Source: Streptomyces sp. QL37 (GTDB taxonomy: Bacteria > Actinomycetota > Actinomycetes > Streptomycetales > Streptomycetaceae). Taken from it: DNA of 64,000 nucleotides. A program made the translations under genes and the position numbers. Below are positions 15,765 through 24,814 of this stretch, one piece after another (position 1 is the stretch's first letter; each line of letters begins with the position of its first letter). The DNA lies in the NCBI RefSeq assembly GCF_002941025.1, contig NZ_PTJS01000001.1:6365766-6429765 (forward strand), written 5' to 3'. The notes below the pieces were generated by a model. That model searched no databases, was not told where the DNA came from, and was given only the letters and a program-made list of their open reading frames with translations.

Positions 15765-16553
15765 TCAGCGCCAGTCGGGGGCGCCGGACGCGGGGGACAG
15801 GACGCTCTCGATCTTCGTCCGGACCTCCCGCATGACCGCCACGACCCGGGTCTCGTGCTCCTCGTCGAGCCGCGCCACCGGCACCGAGCAGCTGATGGCG
15901 TCGATGGCCGGCGAGTCGTACCGGAGGGCGAAGCCGAAGCCCACGATGCCCGTCACGGTCTCCTCACGGTCGATGGAGTAGCCGCGCTCGCGCACCCCGG
16001 CGAGGTCGGCGACCAGGGTGGAGCGCTCGGTGTGCGTGTTCTCCGTACGGGCCGTCAGGGGGCCGTCGGGGAGCGGCAGCCGGTGGTCGGGGCGCTCGGC
16101 GAGCAGGGCCTTGCCGAGTGCCCCGGCGTGGGCCGGGATCCGGCGGCCGACCCGGCTGATGGTGCGCGGGTACTCGTGGGACTCGCGCGTCGCGAGATAG
16201 ACGACGTTGGTGCCGTCGAGCCGGGCCAGATGGATCGTCTCGCCGAGCGCGTCCGAGGCCTCGTTCAGATAGGGGCGGGCCGCGCGCACATGCGGGTCGC
16301 TGTCCAGGTAGCTCGTCCCCGTGTGCAGGGCTCGGATGCCGATGCCGTAGAGGGATCCGGTGGTGTCCGTGCGCACCCAGCCGCAGTCGATGAGGGTCCG
16401 CAGCAGTTGGTACATGCTGCTGCGCGGGACGCCGAGTTCCTCGGCGAGTTCGTCCAGGCGGGCCGGCCGGTCACCCCGGGCGGCGAGGAGTTCGAGCAGC
16501 GCGACGGTGCGGGACGCCGACTTCACCCCACGTACCCCGTTGTTCTCCGGCAT
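15765..16553 (-). CDS. IclR-family regulator of the glucarate genes
   Basis: A 262-aa IclR-type repressor. The N-terminal winged helix (about residues 8-65) includes VKSASRTVALLELLAARGD and ELGVPRSSMYQLLRTLIDCG. The C-terminal effector domain has ARLDGTNVVYLATRES, RRIPAHAGALGKALLAE and GFGFALRYDSP. ATG 16553 is preferred over GTG 16559 because AGGA lies seven bases before it. It is divergent from the GntP permease gene, so it most likely controls permease and glucarate dehydratase from the 207-base gap in response to an aldarate-derived signal. Confidence 0.87.
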   Translation of the reverse strand: MPENNGVRGVKSASRTVALLELLAARGDRPARLDELAEELGVPRSSMYQLLRTLIDCGWVRTDTTGSLYGIGIRALHTGTSYLDSDPHVRAARPYLNEASDALGETIHLARLDGTNVVYLATRESHEYPRTISRVGRRIPAHAGALGKALLAERPDHRLPLPDGPLTARTENTHTERSTLVADLAGVRERGYSIDREETVTGIVGFGFALRYDSPAIDAISCSVPVARLDEEHETRVVAVMREVRTKIESVLSPASGAPDWR

Positions 16554-16585
16554 GTTCACATCCTAAATCCGCGTGGTCGCACCCA

Positions 16586-16615
16586 TTGACCGCTGCGCGT
16601 TCACACGCCTAACCT
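16586..16615 (+). promoter_or_regulatory. putative promoter of the gntP-gudD operon
   Basis: In the IclR/GntP divergent gap, TTGACC (16586-16591) is followed by 18 bases and TAACCT (16610-16615). Just downstream lies the short palindrome TACATGTA (about 16625-16632), a possible IclR site. Confidence 0.4.
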
Positions 16616-16760
16616 CCGTTCTCATACATGTACGCCATCTGCATACAGGGATGAGTCGAGGTGTCACCGGAGGCGTGCCCATGCCGACGGTGCCGCCGGG
16701 GAGCCTCCGCAGTCCGGGGTTCCGCAGTCCGACAGTCCGACAGTTCAAAGGGGAACTGAC

Positions 16761-18098
16761 ATGCCGCTCCTCGTGGTCGGGATCAGCGTTCTGGTGCTGC
16801 TGCTCCTGATGACCCGCATGAAGCTCAACGGCTTCGCCGCACTCCTGCTCGTGGCGGTCGGCGTAGCGCTGGTCCAGGGAATCCCCGCGGTCGAGATCCC
16901 GGACGTCCTCTCGGCGGGCATCGGGGACCAGATCGGCGACACCATGCTCACGATCGGCCTGGGCGCCATGGTCGGCCGCGTCATGGGCGACTCCGGGGCC
17001 GCCCAGCGGATCGCGGGCAGACTGCTCGACGCCTTCGGCCCGCGCGGCGTCCAGGTCGCCATGGTGGTCACGTCGATGCTCATCGGCGTGACCATGTTCT
17101 ACGAGGTCGCCTTCATCATCATCGTGCCCATCGCGTTCACGCTCGTCAGGGTCACCGGGGTGAACCTGCTCTGGGTGGGCCTGCCGATGTCGATCGCCCT
17201 GTCCACGATGCACAGCTTCCTGCCGCCGCACCCCGGCCCCACCGCCGTCGCCGCGACGTTCCACGCCTCCGTGGGCCACACCCTCTTCTACGGCCTCTTC
17301 ATCGCCGTGCCGGCCGGTGCGCTCATCGCGCTCCTGTGGCCGCGGCTGCCGTTCGTCAGGGCGATGAACCCCTCCATACCCAAGGGCCTGGTCAGTGAGC
17401 GCGAGTTCACCGACGAGGAGATGCCCGGCATGGGCTGGTCGCTCTTCGTGGCCCTCTTCCCGGTGGTGCTGATCGCCGGCGCGGCCGTCACCGACATGCT
17501 CACCTCCGGCGAGAGCGCCTTCCTGCACGGGGTCGCCTTCATCGGCTCGGCACCGGTCGCGCTGCTGCTGGCCCTCCTCCTGGCGGCCTGGGCGTTCGGG
17601 CCGCGGATCGGCCGGAGCCTCGCCGACGTCAGCGCCTCCTGTGCCTCCGCGGCCCAGGCCATGGCGATGATCCTCCTGGTCATCGGCGCGGGCGGAGCCT
17701 TCAAGAACGTCCTCGTCGAAGGCGGCATATCCGACTACATCAAGGACATCACCGAGCACTGGGCCGTCTCACCGATCATCCTGGCCTGGCTGATCGCCGC
17801 CATCCTCCGCATCGCGCTCGGCTCGGCGACGGTCGCCGTGGTCACCGCCTCCGGCGTGGTGCTGCCGCTCCTCGCGGGCAGCGGAGTCCACCCCGAGATG
17901 ATGGTGCTCGCGGTCTCCTGCGGATCGATCGCCTTCTCCCATGTCAACGACCCCGGATTCTGGCTGTTCAAGGAGTACTTCAACCTCTCGGTCATCCAGG
18001 CCATCAAGGTCCGTACCGGCTACACGACGGTGCTCGCGGTCCTGGGCCTCGGCGGCGTCCTGACAGCCGAGTGGGCCCTCGACGTCATCGGCCTCTGA
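16761..18098 (+). CDS. GntP-family gluconate/aldarate:H+ symporter
   Basis: A 445-aa integral membrane permease of the GntP family with about 12-14 hydrophobic segments. Signatures include TRMKLNGFAALLLVAVGVAL, GLGAMVGRVMGDSGAAQRIA, GVTMFYEVAFIIIVPIAF and the highly conserved HSFLPPHPGPTAVA. Later come IGAGGAFKNVLVEGG and FSHVNDPGFWLFKEYFN. GGGGA precedes ATG 16761. Glucarate dehydratase follows after 42 bases, so the permease probably takes up glucarate or a related acid sugar rather than gluconate itself. Confidence 0.9.
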   Translation: MPLLVVGISVLVLLLLMTRMKLNGFAALLLVAVGVALVQGIPAVEIPDVLSAGIGDQIGDTMLTIGLGAMVGRVMGDSGAAQRIAGRLLDAFGPRGVQVAMVVTSMLIGVTMFYEVAFIIIVPIAFTLVRVTGVNLLWVGLPMSIALSTMHSFLPPHPGPTAVAATFHASVGHTLFYGLFIAVPAGALIALLWPRLPFVRAMNPSIPKGLVSEREFTDEEMPGMGWSLFVALFPVVLIAGAAVTDMLTSGESAFLHGVAFIGSAPVALLLALLLAAWAFGPRIGRSLADVSASCASAAQAMAMILLVIGAGGAFKNVLVEGGISDYIKDITEHWAVSPIILAWLIAAILRIALGSATVAVVTASGVVLPLLAGSGVHPEMMVLAVSCGSIAFSHVNDPGFWLFKEYFNLSVIQAIKVRTGYTTVLAVLGLGGVLTAEWALDVIGL

Positions 18099-18140
18099 AC
18101 GCCCCCCAGCCCCCTCCCGTACCCAAGGAAACGGACCAGC

Positions 18141-19469
18141 ATGAACCAGCCGACCGTCACCCACTTCGCCGTCTATCCCGTCGCGGGCCGCGACTGCATG
18201 GAGCTGAACCTCTCCGGCGCCCACGGCCCCTTCTTCACCCGCAACATCGTCGTCCTCAAGGACTCCGAGGGCCGTACGGGACTGGGGGAGGTGCCCGGGG
18301 GCGAGAAGATCACCCGGACCCTGCGGGACTCCGAGTCGCTGGTCGTCGGCGCGAAGGTGGGCGACTACAAGCGCGTCCTGCGTGAGATCGGGAGCCGGTT
18401 CGCGGACCGCGACGCGGGCGGCCGGGGCGCGCAGACCTTCGACCTGCGGACCACGGTGCACGCCGTCACGGCCGTGGAGTCGGCGCTGCTCGATCTGCTG
18501 GGCCAGCACCTCGACGTACCGGTCGCGGCGCTCCTGGGCGACGGTCAGCAGCGGGACTCCGTACGGGTGCTGGGCTACCTCTTCTACGTCGGCGACCCGG
18601 ACCGCACCGACCTGGACTACGTCCGCGAACCCGGCTCCGACGTCGACTGGTACCGCGTCCGGCACGAGGAGGCCCTCACGCCCGAGGCGATCGTCCGCCA
18701 GGCCGAGGCCGCCTACGACCTGTACGGCTTCCGGGACTTCAAGCTCAAGGGCGGAGTCCTCGCCGGGTCGGAGGAGGTCCGGGCCGTACGCGCGCTCAAG
18801 GACCGCTTCCCCGAGGCTCGGATCACCCTGGACCCGAACGGCGCCTGGTCGCTGCGTGAGGCGGTCGAGCTGTGCACCCCGCTGACGGGCACGCTCGCCT
18901 ACGCCGAGGACCCCTGCGGGGCGGAGGACGGCTACTCGGGGCGCGAGGTCCTCGCCGAGTTCCGCCGCGCCACGGGCCTCCCGACCGCGACCAACATGAT
19001 CGCCACCGACTGGCGGCAGCTGACCCACGCCCTGGCCCTCCAGTCGGTCTCCATCCCGCTGGCTGACCCGCACTTCTGGACCATGCAGGGCTCCGTGCGG
19101 GTGGCGCAGCTGTGCAACGCGATGGGCCTGACGTGGGGCTGCCACTCCAACAACCACTTCGACATCTCGCTCGCCATGATCACGCACTGCGGGGCCGCCG
19201 CCCCGGGCGAGTACAACGCCCTCGACACGCACTGGATCTGGCAGGAGGGGCTGGAGCGGCTCACCGTCGAACCGCCGCGCATCGCCGGTGGCGAGATCGC
19301 CGTCCCCGGCGCCCCCGGCCTGGGGGTCGAGCTCGACATGGACCGCCTCCTCGCGGCACACGAGCTCTACCGGAAGGAGGCGCTGGGCGCGCGGGACGAC
19401 GCCGAGGCCATGCAGTACCTCGTACCCGGCTGGACGTTCGACGCCAAGCGGCCCTGCCTGGTGCGGTAG
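18141..19469 (+). CDS. gudD: glucarate dehydratase
   Basis: A 442-aa enolase-superfamily dehydratase converting D-glucarate (and often idarate) to 5-keto-4-deoxyglucarate. It has the N-terminal capping domain with [11 protein letters not shown], then the barrel with the catalytic Lys region [10 protein letters not shown], metal ligands in TLDPNGAW and [16 protein letters not shown], and the His/Asp acid-base motif [10 protein letters not shown], which is characteristic of this subgroup. GGAAACGGACC precedes the ATG. It is coupled to the GntP permease and ends at a strong hairpin. No 5-keto-4-deoxyglucarate dehydratase gene is in the window, so the next steps must be encoded elsewhere. Confidence 0.93.
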   Translation: MNQPTVTHFAVYPVAGRDCMELNLSGAHGPFFTRNIVVLKDSEGRTGLGEVPGGEKITRTLRDSESLVVGAKVGDYKRVLREIGSRFADRDAGGRGAQTFDLRTTVHAVTAVESALLDLLGQHLDVPVAALLGDGQQRDSVRVLGYLFYVGDPDRTDLDYVREPGSDVDWYRVRHEEALTPEAIVRQAEAAYDLYGFRDFKLKGGVLAGSEEVRAVRALKDRFPEARITLDPNGAWSLREAVELCTPLTGTLAYAEDPCGAEDGYSGREVLAEFRRATGLPTATNMIATDWRQLTHALALQSVSIPLADPHFWTMQGSVRVAQLCNAMGLTWGCHSNNHFDISLAMITHCGAAAPGEYNALDTHWIWQEGLERLTVEPPRIAGGEIAVPGAPGLGVELDMDRLLAAHELYRKEALGARDDAEAMQYLVPGWTFDAKRPCLVR

Positions 19470-19494
19470 GGCGGGGGCGGTCGCGCCCCCGCCC
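19469..19494 (+). terminator. terminator after gudD
   Basis: Arms 19469-19479 and 19484-19494 (GGGCGGGGGCG and its complement) form an 11-bp perfect stem with a four-base loop that begins on the last base of the gudD stop codon. Confidence 0.75.
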
Positions 19495-19718
19495 CGGTGG
19501 ACGGGCCGTCCGCACGCCCCGTCAGGACGGCCGTACCGCTGTCGCCAGGAGTTCCGGGCCCGCCGTCCCCCACTGCGGCTGGTCCGGCCCCAGGAGCGGA
19601 CGACGCCGGGCATCCGGCGCTTCGTCCGGCACGCCGTCGCGTCGTTCAGGGTGCCGGAGCAAGGCGGACCAGGGCCGGACGGGGCCCGGGAGCGCCTGCC
19701 CCGGCGGGAGCCGGGACC

Positions 19719-20519
19719 TCAGCCGGGCCGGCGGCTCGTCCGCACGCTCCACCGGCCCTCGAAACGGGTCAGGTGGACCGGGTGGTCGAAGCACTTGCTG
19801 ATCTGATCGCTGGTCAGCACCTCCTCGGCGGGGCCCGATGCCAGGCACCGCCCGTCACGCAGCAGCATCACATGCGTCGTGCCGGGCGGAAGCTCCTCCA
19901 GGTGGTGCGTGACCAGGACCGAAGCGAGCTCCGGTGAGCTCTGCTGAAGGGTGTCGATCCGTTCGATCAGCTGCTCACGGCCCGCGACGTCCAGCCCCGT
20001 GGCCGGTTCGTCCAGGAGCAGCAGCCGTGGCCTCGGCATGAGGGCCCGCGCGATCAGGGCACGCCCCCGTTCGCCCTGGGACAGGGTCGGCCACCTCGCC
20101 TCTCGCCGTCCGGCGAGGCCGAGCAGGCCGGTGAGGCGGTCGGCCAGGGCGAGCTGATCCGCCGTCGGCCGCCAGCGGGGCACCGGCTCGATGCTGTTGG
20201 TCAGGCCCGTCAGGACGACGTCCCTGACCTTCAGCGGTGAGCGCAGGGTGTGACGAGGGTCGACATGACCGACGTACGTGCGCAACTGGCGCAGGTCGAC
20301 GCGCCCCAGCTCGTGTCCCAGGACCTCGACCGTGCCCCGGGTGGGGTGTGCGAGCGCTCCGAGGAGGCTGAGGAGTGTGCTCTTGCCGGCGCCGTTGGCC
20401 CCGAGCAGGGCCCAGTGTTCGCCTGCCCGCACGGTCAGCGACACCTCGCTCAGGATGGGGTTCCCGTCGCGTACGAGGTCCACGTCGCGGACACGGAGCA
20501 CGGGGGGTGTGTCGGTCAT
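19719..20519 (-). CDS. ABC transporter ATP-binding protein, ModF/YhaQ-like single domain
   Basis: A 266-aa ATPase subunit. It has Walker [11 protein letters not shown]-loop region [20 protein letters not shown], signature [10 protein letters not shown], Walker [13 protein letters not shown] and the switch His in LVTHHLEE. The ATG at 20519 overlaps the leuA stop (ATGA), so it is translated from the leuA message. No permease or binding-protein gene is next to it. Such orphan ATPases in actinomycetes have unknown partners, so neither substrate nor direction is known. Coupling to leuA hints at an amino-acid-related role, which is inference only. It is followed by about 220 bases without a gene before the gudD terminator. 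Confidence 0.85.
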   Translation of the reverse strand: MTDTPPVLRVRDVDLVRDGNPILSEVSLTVRAGEHWALLGANGAGKSTLLSLLGALAHPTRGTVEVLGHELGRVDLRQLRTYVGHVDPRHTLRSPLKVRDVVLTGLTNSIEPVPRWRPTADQLALADRLTGLLGLAGRREARWPTLSQGERGRALIARALMPRPRLLLLDEPATGLDVAGREQLIERIDTLQQSSPELASVLVTHHLEELPPGTTHVMLLRDGRCLASGPAEEVLTSDQISKCFDHPVHLTRFEGRWSVRTSRRPG

Positions 20520-22333
20520 CGGCTCTGAGCTCCCGACCGGTTGACGGCGGCCATGACCGCGTGGACGGAGGCGGACAGGACCGAGGTGTCCCAGCCGGAT
20601 CCCCAGCAGGTGACCCCGTCCACGCGGCACTCGGCGTAGGCGACGGCGGGGCTGCCCGGCCCGGTGGCGGTGGAGTGCTCGGCGTAGCCCAGGACGTCGA
20701 CCGTGACACCGGCCGAACGCAGGGTGTCCGTCAGGGCGGAGAGCGGCCCGTTTCCGGTGCCCCGGCAGGAGCGGGTCCGCCCGTCGGCGCGCAGCTCACA
20801 GGTGAACTCGTGCTCACCGGGCCCCGTCTCCGAGCTGGACCAGGACTCCAGCGTGAGCGGACCGTCCTGACCGGGGGCGATGTACGTGGTGCGGAAGAGG
20901 TCCCACAGCTCCTTGTGGGAGAGCTCGCGCCCGCTGCCGTCCGTGACGTGCTGGACCGTGCGCGAGAAGTCCGGACGCATCGCCTGCGGCAGGTCCAGCC
21001 CGTGGTGGGTGCGGAGCAGATGCGCGATTCCCCCCTTCCCGGACTGGGAGTTGATGCGGATGACCCCCTCGTACGTACGGCCGATGTCATCCGGGTCGAT
21101 GGGCAGGTACGGCACCTCCCAGGGCGCCTCCCCGGCGCTCACCCCGGCGTCGGCCGCCTGCTTCGCGTGATGGGCCATGCCCTTGGCGATGGCGTCCTGG
21201 TGGGTGCCGGAGAACGCCGTGTGCACGAGTTCACCGCCGTACGGGTGCCGGGGGTGGACCGGCAGCCGGTTGCAGTGCTCCACCACGTCACGGACCACGT
21301 CGATGTCCGAGAAGTCGATCATCGGGTCGACGCCCTGAGCGTAGAGGTTGAGGGCCAGGGTCACCAGATCGACGTTCCCGGTGCGCTCGCCGTTGCCGAA
21401 CAGGCAGCCCTCCACCCGCTGGGCCCCTGCCAGTACGGCGAGTTCGGCGCAGGCGACGCCGGTGCCCCGGTCGTTGTGCGGGTGCACGGAGAGGATCACG
21501 GAATCGCGGCGCGCCAGATGACGGTGCATGTACTCGATCTGGTCGGCGTACACATTCGGCGTGGCGATCTCCACCGTCGCCGGCAGGTTGTGGATCACCG
21601 GCCGGTCCGGGCTCGCCTCCCACAGCTCGGTGAGGCCGTCGCAGATCTCCAGGACGAAGTCGGGCTCGGTGAGGTTGAAGACCTCGGGGGAGAACTCGAA
21701 CCGGACATCGGCGCCCGGCCGTTCCTCCACGCGCCGCATCAGATGCGTCGCGGCGTCCGTGATCATCGCGTGGACCTCGGCGCGGGACCTGCCCAGGACG
21801 ACGTCCCGCCACACGGGCGCGGTGGCGGTGTAGAGGTGGATCAGCGTGCGGGGGAGCCCTTCGACGGAGTCGACGGTCCGGTCGATCAGGTCCTCGCGGG
21901 CCGGCGTGAACACGGAGACCGTCACGTCGTCGGGCACCGCACCGCTCGTGGCGAGGTGGCGGACGAAGTCGAAGTCGGTCCGGCTGGCGGACGGGTAGCC
22001 GACCTCGATCTCCTTGAAGCCCATGGTGACCAGGAGATCGAACAGGCGTCGCTTGCGCTCGGTGTCCATGGGCTCGGCCAGCGCCTGGTTGCCGTCCCGG
22101 AGGTCGACGGGTACCCACAGCGGAGCGCGCTCGAGCCGGCGCGAGGGCCAGGTGCGGTCCGTCAGGGGCAGTGCCACCCGGCGGTGAGCGGGGCGGTAGC
22201 GGTGGTGGGGCATCGCGCTCGGACGCTGGGGATTCCAGGCCGGCGCGTCCGGCGGGAGGTCACCGGACGGAGGACGCAGGGTGGGGAACGCCGTGGTCCC
22301 GGAGGGGGACGGCGTGCCCGAGGACGAGGTCAT
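20516..22333 (-). CDS. leuA: 2-isopropylmalate synthase
   Basis: About 605 aa. Condenses 2-oxoisovalerate with acetyl-CoA, the first committed step to leucine. The TIM barrel shows [37 protein letters not shown] (metal-binding HPHND), [20 protein letters not shown] and the subdomain region [10 protein letters not shown]. The C-terminal LeuA dimer/regulatory domain (roughly the last 130 residues) follows, so leucine feedback is expected. I chose ATG 22333. A GTG at 22375 and an ATG near 22213 are in frame and none has a strong ribosome site. A leucine-rich leader peptide and attenuator lie directly upstream. The sequence is diverged from the usual Streptomyces LeuA of about 570 residues and may be a paralogue. 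Confidence 0.9.
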   Translation of the reverse strand: MTSSSGTPSPSGTTAFPTLRPPSGDLPPDAPAWNPQRPSAMPHHRYRPAHRRVALPLTDRTWPSRRLERAPLWVPVDLRDGNQALAEPMDTERKRRLFDLLVTMGFKEIEVGYPSASRTDFDFVRHLATSGAVPDDVTVSVFTPAREDLIDRTVDSVEGLPRTLIHLYTATAPVWRDVVLGRSRAEVHAMITDAATHLMRRVEERPGADVRFEFSPEVFNLTEPDFVLEICDGLTELWEASPDRPVIHNLPATVEIATPNVYADQIEYMHRHLARRDSVILSVHPHNDRGTGVACAELAVLAGAQRVEGCLFGNGERTGNVDLVTLALNLYAQGVDPMIDFSDIDVVRDVVEHCNRLPVHPRHPYGGELVHTAFSGTHQDAIAKGMAHHAKQAADAGVSAGEAPWEVPYLPIDPDDIGRTYEGVIRINSQSGKGGIAHLLRTHHGLDLPQAMRPDFSRTVQHVTDGSGRELSHKELWDLFRTTYIAPGQDGPLTLESWSSSETGPGEHEFTCELRADGRTRSCRGTGNGPLSALTDTLRSAGVTVDVLGYAEHSTATGPGSPAVAYAECRVDGVTCWGSGWDTSVLSASVHAVMAAVNRSGAQSR

Positions 22334-22385
22334 CGCGGGAAAACTGCTTTCGGTCGGCCATGAGATGACCGGCACAGCCCGACAC

Positions 22386-22427
22386 CCGCTGCGGGGGGCC
22401 GGTCGGTCGTGTCAGGCCCCGCAGCGG
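22386..22427 (-). promoter_or_regulatory. leuA attenuator hairpin
   Basis: On the minus strand CCGCTGCGGGGCC (22415-22427) pairs with the complement at 22386-22400, leaving two extra Cs as a bulge and a 14-base loop. It overlaps the end and stop codon of the leucine-rich leader peptide and lies between it and leuA. Ribosome stalling on the Leu codons would alter this fold. Confidence 0.7.
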
Positions 22428-22459
22428 CGGACGAGGAGAAGGAGCTCGTTCAGCTGCAT
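22412..22459 (-). CDS. leuA leader peptide with four consecutive leucines
   Basis: A 15-residue open frame reads MQLNELLLLVRRCGA then TGA. Five of its codons are leucine, four of them in a row (CTC CTT CTC CTC). It lies before the attenuator stem and leuA, exactly as in transcription attenuation of branched-chain amino-acid genes. No ribosome site precedes it. The -10 element TACTGT ends six bases before the ATG, so the message probably starts at or beside the start codon (leaderless), as known for other Streptomyces attenuator leaders. Confidence 0.85.
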   Translation of the reverse strand: MQLNELLLLVRRCGA

Positions 22460-22465
22460 GCCGGT

Positions 22466-22494
22466 ACAGTAGCCGGGAGTAACTCCTCAGACAA
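22466..22494 (-). promoter_or_regulatory. leuA promoter
   Basis: Minus strand TTGTCT (22489-22494), 17-base spacer, TACTGT (22466-22471), directly before the leader ATG at 22459. The -35 element lies inside the palindrome at 22482-22504. Confidence 0.65.
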
Positions 22495-22504
22495 CCTGAG
22501 GTGT
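22482..22504. promoter_or_regulatory. palindromic operator between leuA and the GntR gene
   Basis: CCTCAG-ACAAC-CTGAGG is a perfect 6-bp inverted repeat with a 5-base spacer, extending to 9-bp arms with one mismatch. Size and layout suit a GntR-family dimer. It covers the leuA -35 element and lies 35 bases before the GntR start, so it could serve both genes. Confidence 0.5.
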
Positions 22505-22528
22505 GAATCGGGAAGTGTGAATCGGGAA
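22501..22528 (+). repeat. two tandem copies of a 14-bp unit in the GntR leader
   Basis: GTGTGAATCGGGAA occurs twice back to back, followed by GTGA, just before the GntR ATG at 22539. The repeat duplicates the GGGAAGTG ribosome-site-like sequence. Confidence 0.85.
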
Positions 22529-22538
22529 GTGACCTCAC

Positions 22539-23228
22539 ATGCCACTGGGACCCCTGAGACCCTCGCCCCTCGTCGAGCAGGCCACCGAGCATCTGCGCGA
22601 GCAGATCAGCACAGGCGCCTGGCCGGTGGGGACGAAAATCCCTGGTGAGACGAGCCTCGCAGCCTCCCTGGGCGTCGGGCGTTCCACGGTCCGTGAGGCG
22701 CTGCGCGCACTCGCGGGGGCGGGGCTGGTGCAGGCGAGACAGGGGGCGGGTGTCTTCGTCATCGCGGCCGAGCCCGAGGAGGACTGGGCCGCGCGACTGC
22801 GCCGCGCGGCCGTCACCGATGTCTACGAGGTACGCATCGGCATCGAGGTCGAAGCCGCTCGGCTGGCCGGACGTCGCCGGACCGACGACGACGTCGCCGC
22901 CCTCACCGCCGCTCTGGCCGGACGCCGCGCCGCCGCCGACGGGGACGACGCCGCGTTCGTCGACGCGGACATCGCCCTGCACGCGGCTGTGGTCGCGGCG
23001 GCACACAACCCCGTACTCTCGGCGCTGTTCACCGAATTCGTCCCCACGCTGCGCACGGGGCTGATCGACATGCTCGCCCTGCTGGAACTGCGCTCCGGGG
23101 ACCCGAACCACGGTGACGAGGACCATGCCTCGCTGGTGGACGCCGTCGTGCGGGGGGACGGTGATGCGGCAGGCCGCACGCTCCGCGAGGAGCTCGAGCA
23201 GACGCTGGCCCGGCTGACGTCCCTGTAG
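22539..23228 (+). CDS. GntR/FadR-family regulator with FCD domain
   Basis: A 229-aa FadR-subfamily regulator. The N-terminal winged helix (about residues 8-75) has PLVEQATEHLREQISTGAWP, then GTKIPGETSLAASLGVGRST and VREALRALAGAGLVQARQG. The C-terminal all-helical FCD domain shows YEVRIGIEVEAARLAG, DADIALHAAVVAAAHNPVL and EDHASLVDAVVRGD, with the Asp and His residues that bind metal in this family. It is divergent from leuA, and the palindrome at 22482-22504 lies between them. In many Streptomyces the divergent partner of such a gene is a transporter. Here it is leuA, so a role in leuA control is worth considering. Confidence 0.85.
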   Translation: MPLGPLRPSPLVEQATEHLREQISTGAWPVGTKIPGETSLAASLGVGRSTVREALRALAGAGLVQARQGAGVFVIAAEPEEDWAARLRRAAVTDVYEVRIGIEVEAARLAGRRRTDDDVAALTAALAGRRAAADGDDAAFVDADIALHAAVVAAAHNPVLSALFTEFVPTLRTGLIDMLALLELRSGDPNHGDEDHASLVDAVVRGDGDAAGRTLREELEQTLARLTSL

Positions 23229-23261
23229 CGGGGCCCGTCGTCGGCCGAAGGGAGGTCGGGG

Positions 23262-23690
23262 ATGAGCAGGCCGAGAATCCGTGTCGCGGCGTATGTGATC
23301 CGTCGTCGCGAGGGCGCGGAGCTTCTGGTGTTCGACCACGTCGGCATGGCTGACGCCGGAACCCAGGTCCCCGCAGGGGGAGTCGAGCCCGACGAGGAGT
23401 TGTCCCGCGCCGTTCTGCGGGAGGTCGCCGAGGAGACCGGCCTGCTGACCGCGGGCGTGGTCCGGCCGGTAGCCGTCGACGAGAGGCCGCACCCGCGCAC
23501 GCGGCAGCCGCGCACGACCACGTTCTTCCTGCTGCGGGCACCGGAGGACACGCCCGACGCGTGGGTCCACCGGGTGCGGGGTGACGGCGAGGACGCCGGT
23601 CTCACCTTCGCCTGCCGGTTCGAGGCCCTTCCGCTGCGGCGGCCCCTGGCCGACGCGCAGGACGCGTGGCTGGGGAACCTGGAGCTCTGA
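23262..23690 (+). CDS. Nudix hydrolase
   Basis: A 142-aa single-domain Nudix enzyme. The Nudix box occupies residues 39-61 with all key positions (GG at the start, Glu45, and REVAEETG), so Mg-dependent pyrophosphohydrolase activity is expected. GGAGGTCGGGG precedes ATG 23262. It follows the GntR gene by 33 bases and is likely cotranscribed. The substrate is not evident. It converges on the copper-associated gene with only 36 bases between stops. Confidence 0.85.
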   Translation: MSRPRIRVAAYVIRRREGAELLVFDHVGMADAGTQVPAGGVEPDEELSRAVLREVAEETGLLTAGVVRPVAVDERPHPRTRQPRTTTFFLLRAPEDTPDAWVHRVRGDGEDAGLTFACRFEALPLRRPLADAQDAWLGNLEL

Positions 23691-23726
23691 GGGGGACCAC
23701 GGAGCGGCGCCGGCAGCCGCCGGACG

Positions 23727-24674
23727 TCAGTGGCCGTGGCCCCCGTCCTCGTGCCCGTCCGAAGGTGTCGCCGGGCGTGGATCGTCCGCCCCCGCCCCGG
23801 ACGGGACGGTGAAGGCCGCCGTCCGGACCCTGCCGTCGTGCTTGAAGTCCAGGAACAGCCGGTAGGTGGCGGAACCGGGCGCCGTCGCGGTGAACGAGAC
23901 GTCCGGCCCGGACCGCGTGGAACCGTCGCCGGGTTCTCCGTCGGGGTGCACATGGAGATAGGCGAGGTCGCCGGCGCGCAGGGCGACGAGGTGCCCGTAC
24001 GCGCCCAGATAGGGCTGCAGATCGGTGACCGGCCGGCCGTCCTTGCGCACCGTGAAGGTGAGGTGCTCCGGCACGTCGGGGCGCAGGGTGCCGTTCAGGG
24101 AGACCGTGTACCCGTCGACCTCTGCCGTCAGGGCGGGCTTCGGGAGCTCCGCCGCCTTGTACGGCCCGGACACGGCCAGATCCGCGCCCAGGGTCAGGTC
24201 CGCGGCGTTCCTGCCGGCGGGTGTGAAATCGGCGAAGACCCGGTAGTCGCCGGCCGCGGGAAGCTCGACGGGGGCGCTCCACGTGCCGTCGGCCGCCCGC
24301 GTGGGGTGCAGGTGGCGGTAGGTCGCCAGGTCGCGGGAGGCGAGGATCAGATGCATCTCCTTGTCGTGCTCACGCTGGAAGTCGGTGAGCGGCCTGCCGG
24401 ACCGGTCGAGGACGGCGAAGCGCAGCTCGCTCCGCCGCTCCGCCTCCACGCGTGGGGTCCTGAGGTCGAGCGTGTAACCGCCCTCGGAGATCTGGAGGCC
24501 CCCGGCCGGAGGTCCGGTGCGGTTCCCCTCGGGGTGCGGCGCCGCACCCTCCGTGCGGCTGGGAGGCTCGGTGGTGCCGGCCCCCGGGTCCGTGGCGGCT
24601 CCGATGCCGTATGCGCCGCCGAATGACGCGGCGAGTGCGGCGGTGAACGCGGTGATCTTCGCGGCGGGGTTCAT
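23727..24674 (-). CDS. secreted or membrane-anchored copper-associated protein, His-rich C-terminus
   Basis: 315 aa from ATG 24674, with CAGGAG upstream. A hydrophobic N-terminal segment (residues 5-28) is a signal or anchor. Two beta-rich modules follow, each with a conserved block around REHDKEMHLILASRDLATYR (first) and PYLGAYGHLVALRAGDLAYL (second), and each ending in HLHP or HVHP, which are likely metal-facing histidines. The tail DGHEDGGHGH is His-rich. It is divergent from copA over a gap holding three CsoR-type boxes, so it is almost certainly copper-induced. A copper-binding or buffering role outside the membrane is inferred. Confidence 0.75.
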   Translation of the reverse strand: MNPAAKITAFTAALAASFGGAYGIGAATDPGAGTTEPPSRTEGAAPHPEGNRTGPPAGGLQISEGGYTLDLRTPRVEAERRSELRFAVLDRSGRPLTDFQREHDKEMHLILASRDLATYRHLHPTRAADGTWSAPVELPAAGDYRVFADFTPAGRNAADLTLGADLAVSGPYKAAELPKPALTAEVDGYTVSLNGTLRPDVPEHLTFTVRKDGRPVTDLQPYLGAYGHLVALRAGDLAYLHVHPDGEPGDGSTRSGPDVSFTATAPGSATYRLFLDFKHDGRVRTAAFTVPSGAGADDPRPATPSDGHEDGGHGH

Positions 24675-24730
24675 GACTGCTCCTGTTGCCTTCTCCGTGG
24701 AGGGCTCGCGACGGTCCGACGTTCCCCACC

Positions 24731-24750
24731 GTATACCCTTGGGGGGTATG
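24731..24750. promoter_or_regulatory. CsoR-type box 1
   Basis: GTATACCCTTGGGGGGTATG, matching the pseudo-palindrome ATACCC-N4-GGGTAT of actinobacterial copper repressor CsoR sites. It is nearest to the copper-associated secreted gene. Confidence 0.75.
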
Positions 24751-24779
24751 CGCAAGCGTCGCGGCGGAGGCTTGCTCCA

Positions 24780-24799
24780 TATACGGGTGGGGGGTATAC
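24780..24799. promoter_or_regulatory. CsoR-type box 2 (degenerate)
   Basis: TATACGGGTGGGGGGTATAC has intact TATAC/GTATA ends, but its left inner half reads GGG instead of CCC. Central position in the divergent gap. Confidence 0.5.
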
Positions 24800-24814
24800 A
24801 TGGGCGGCGGAGAA

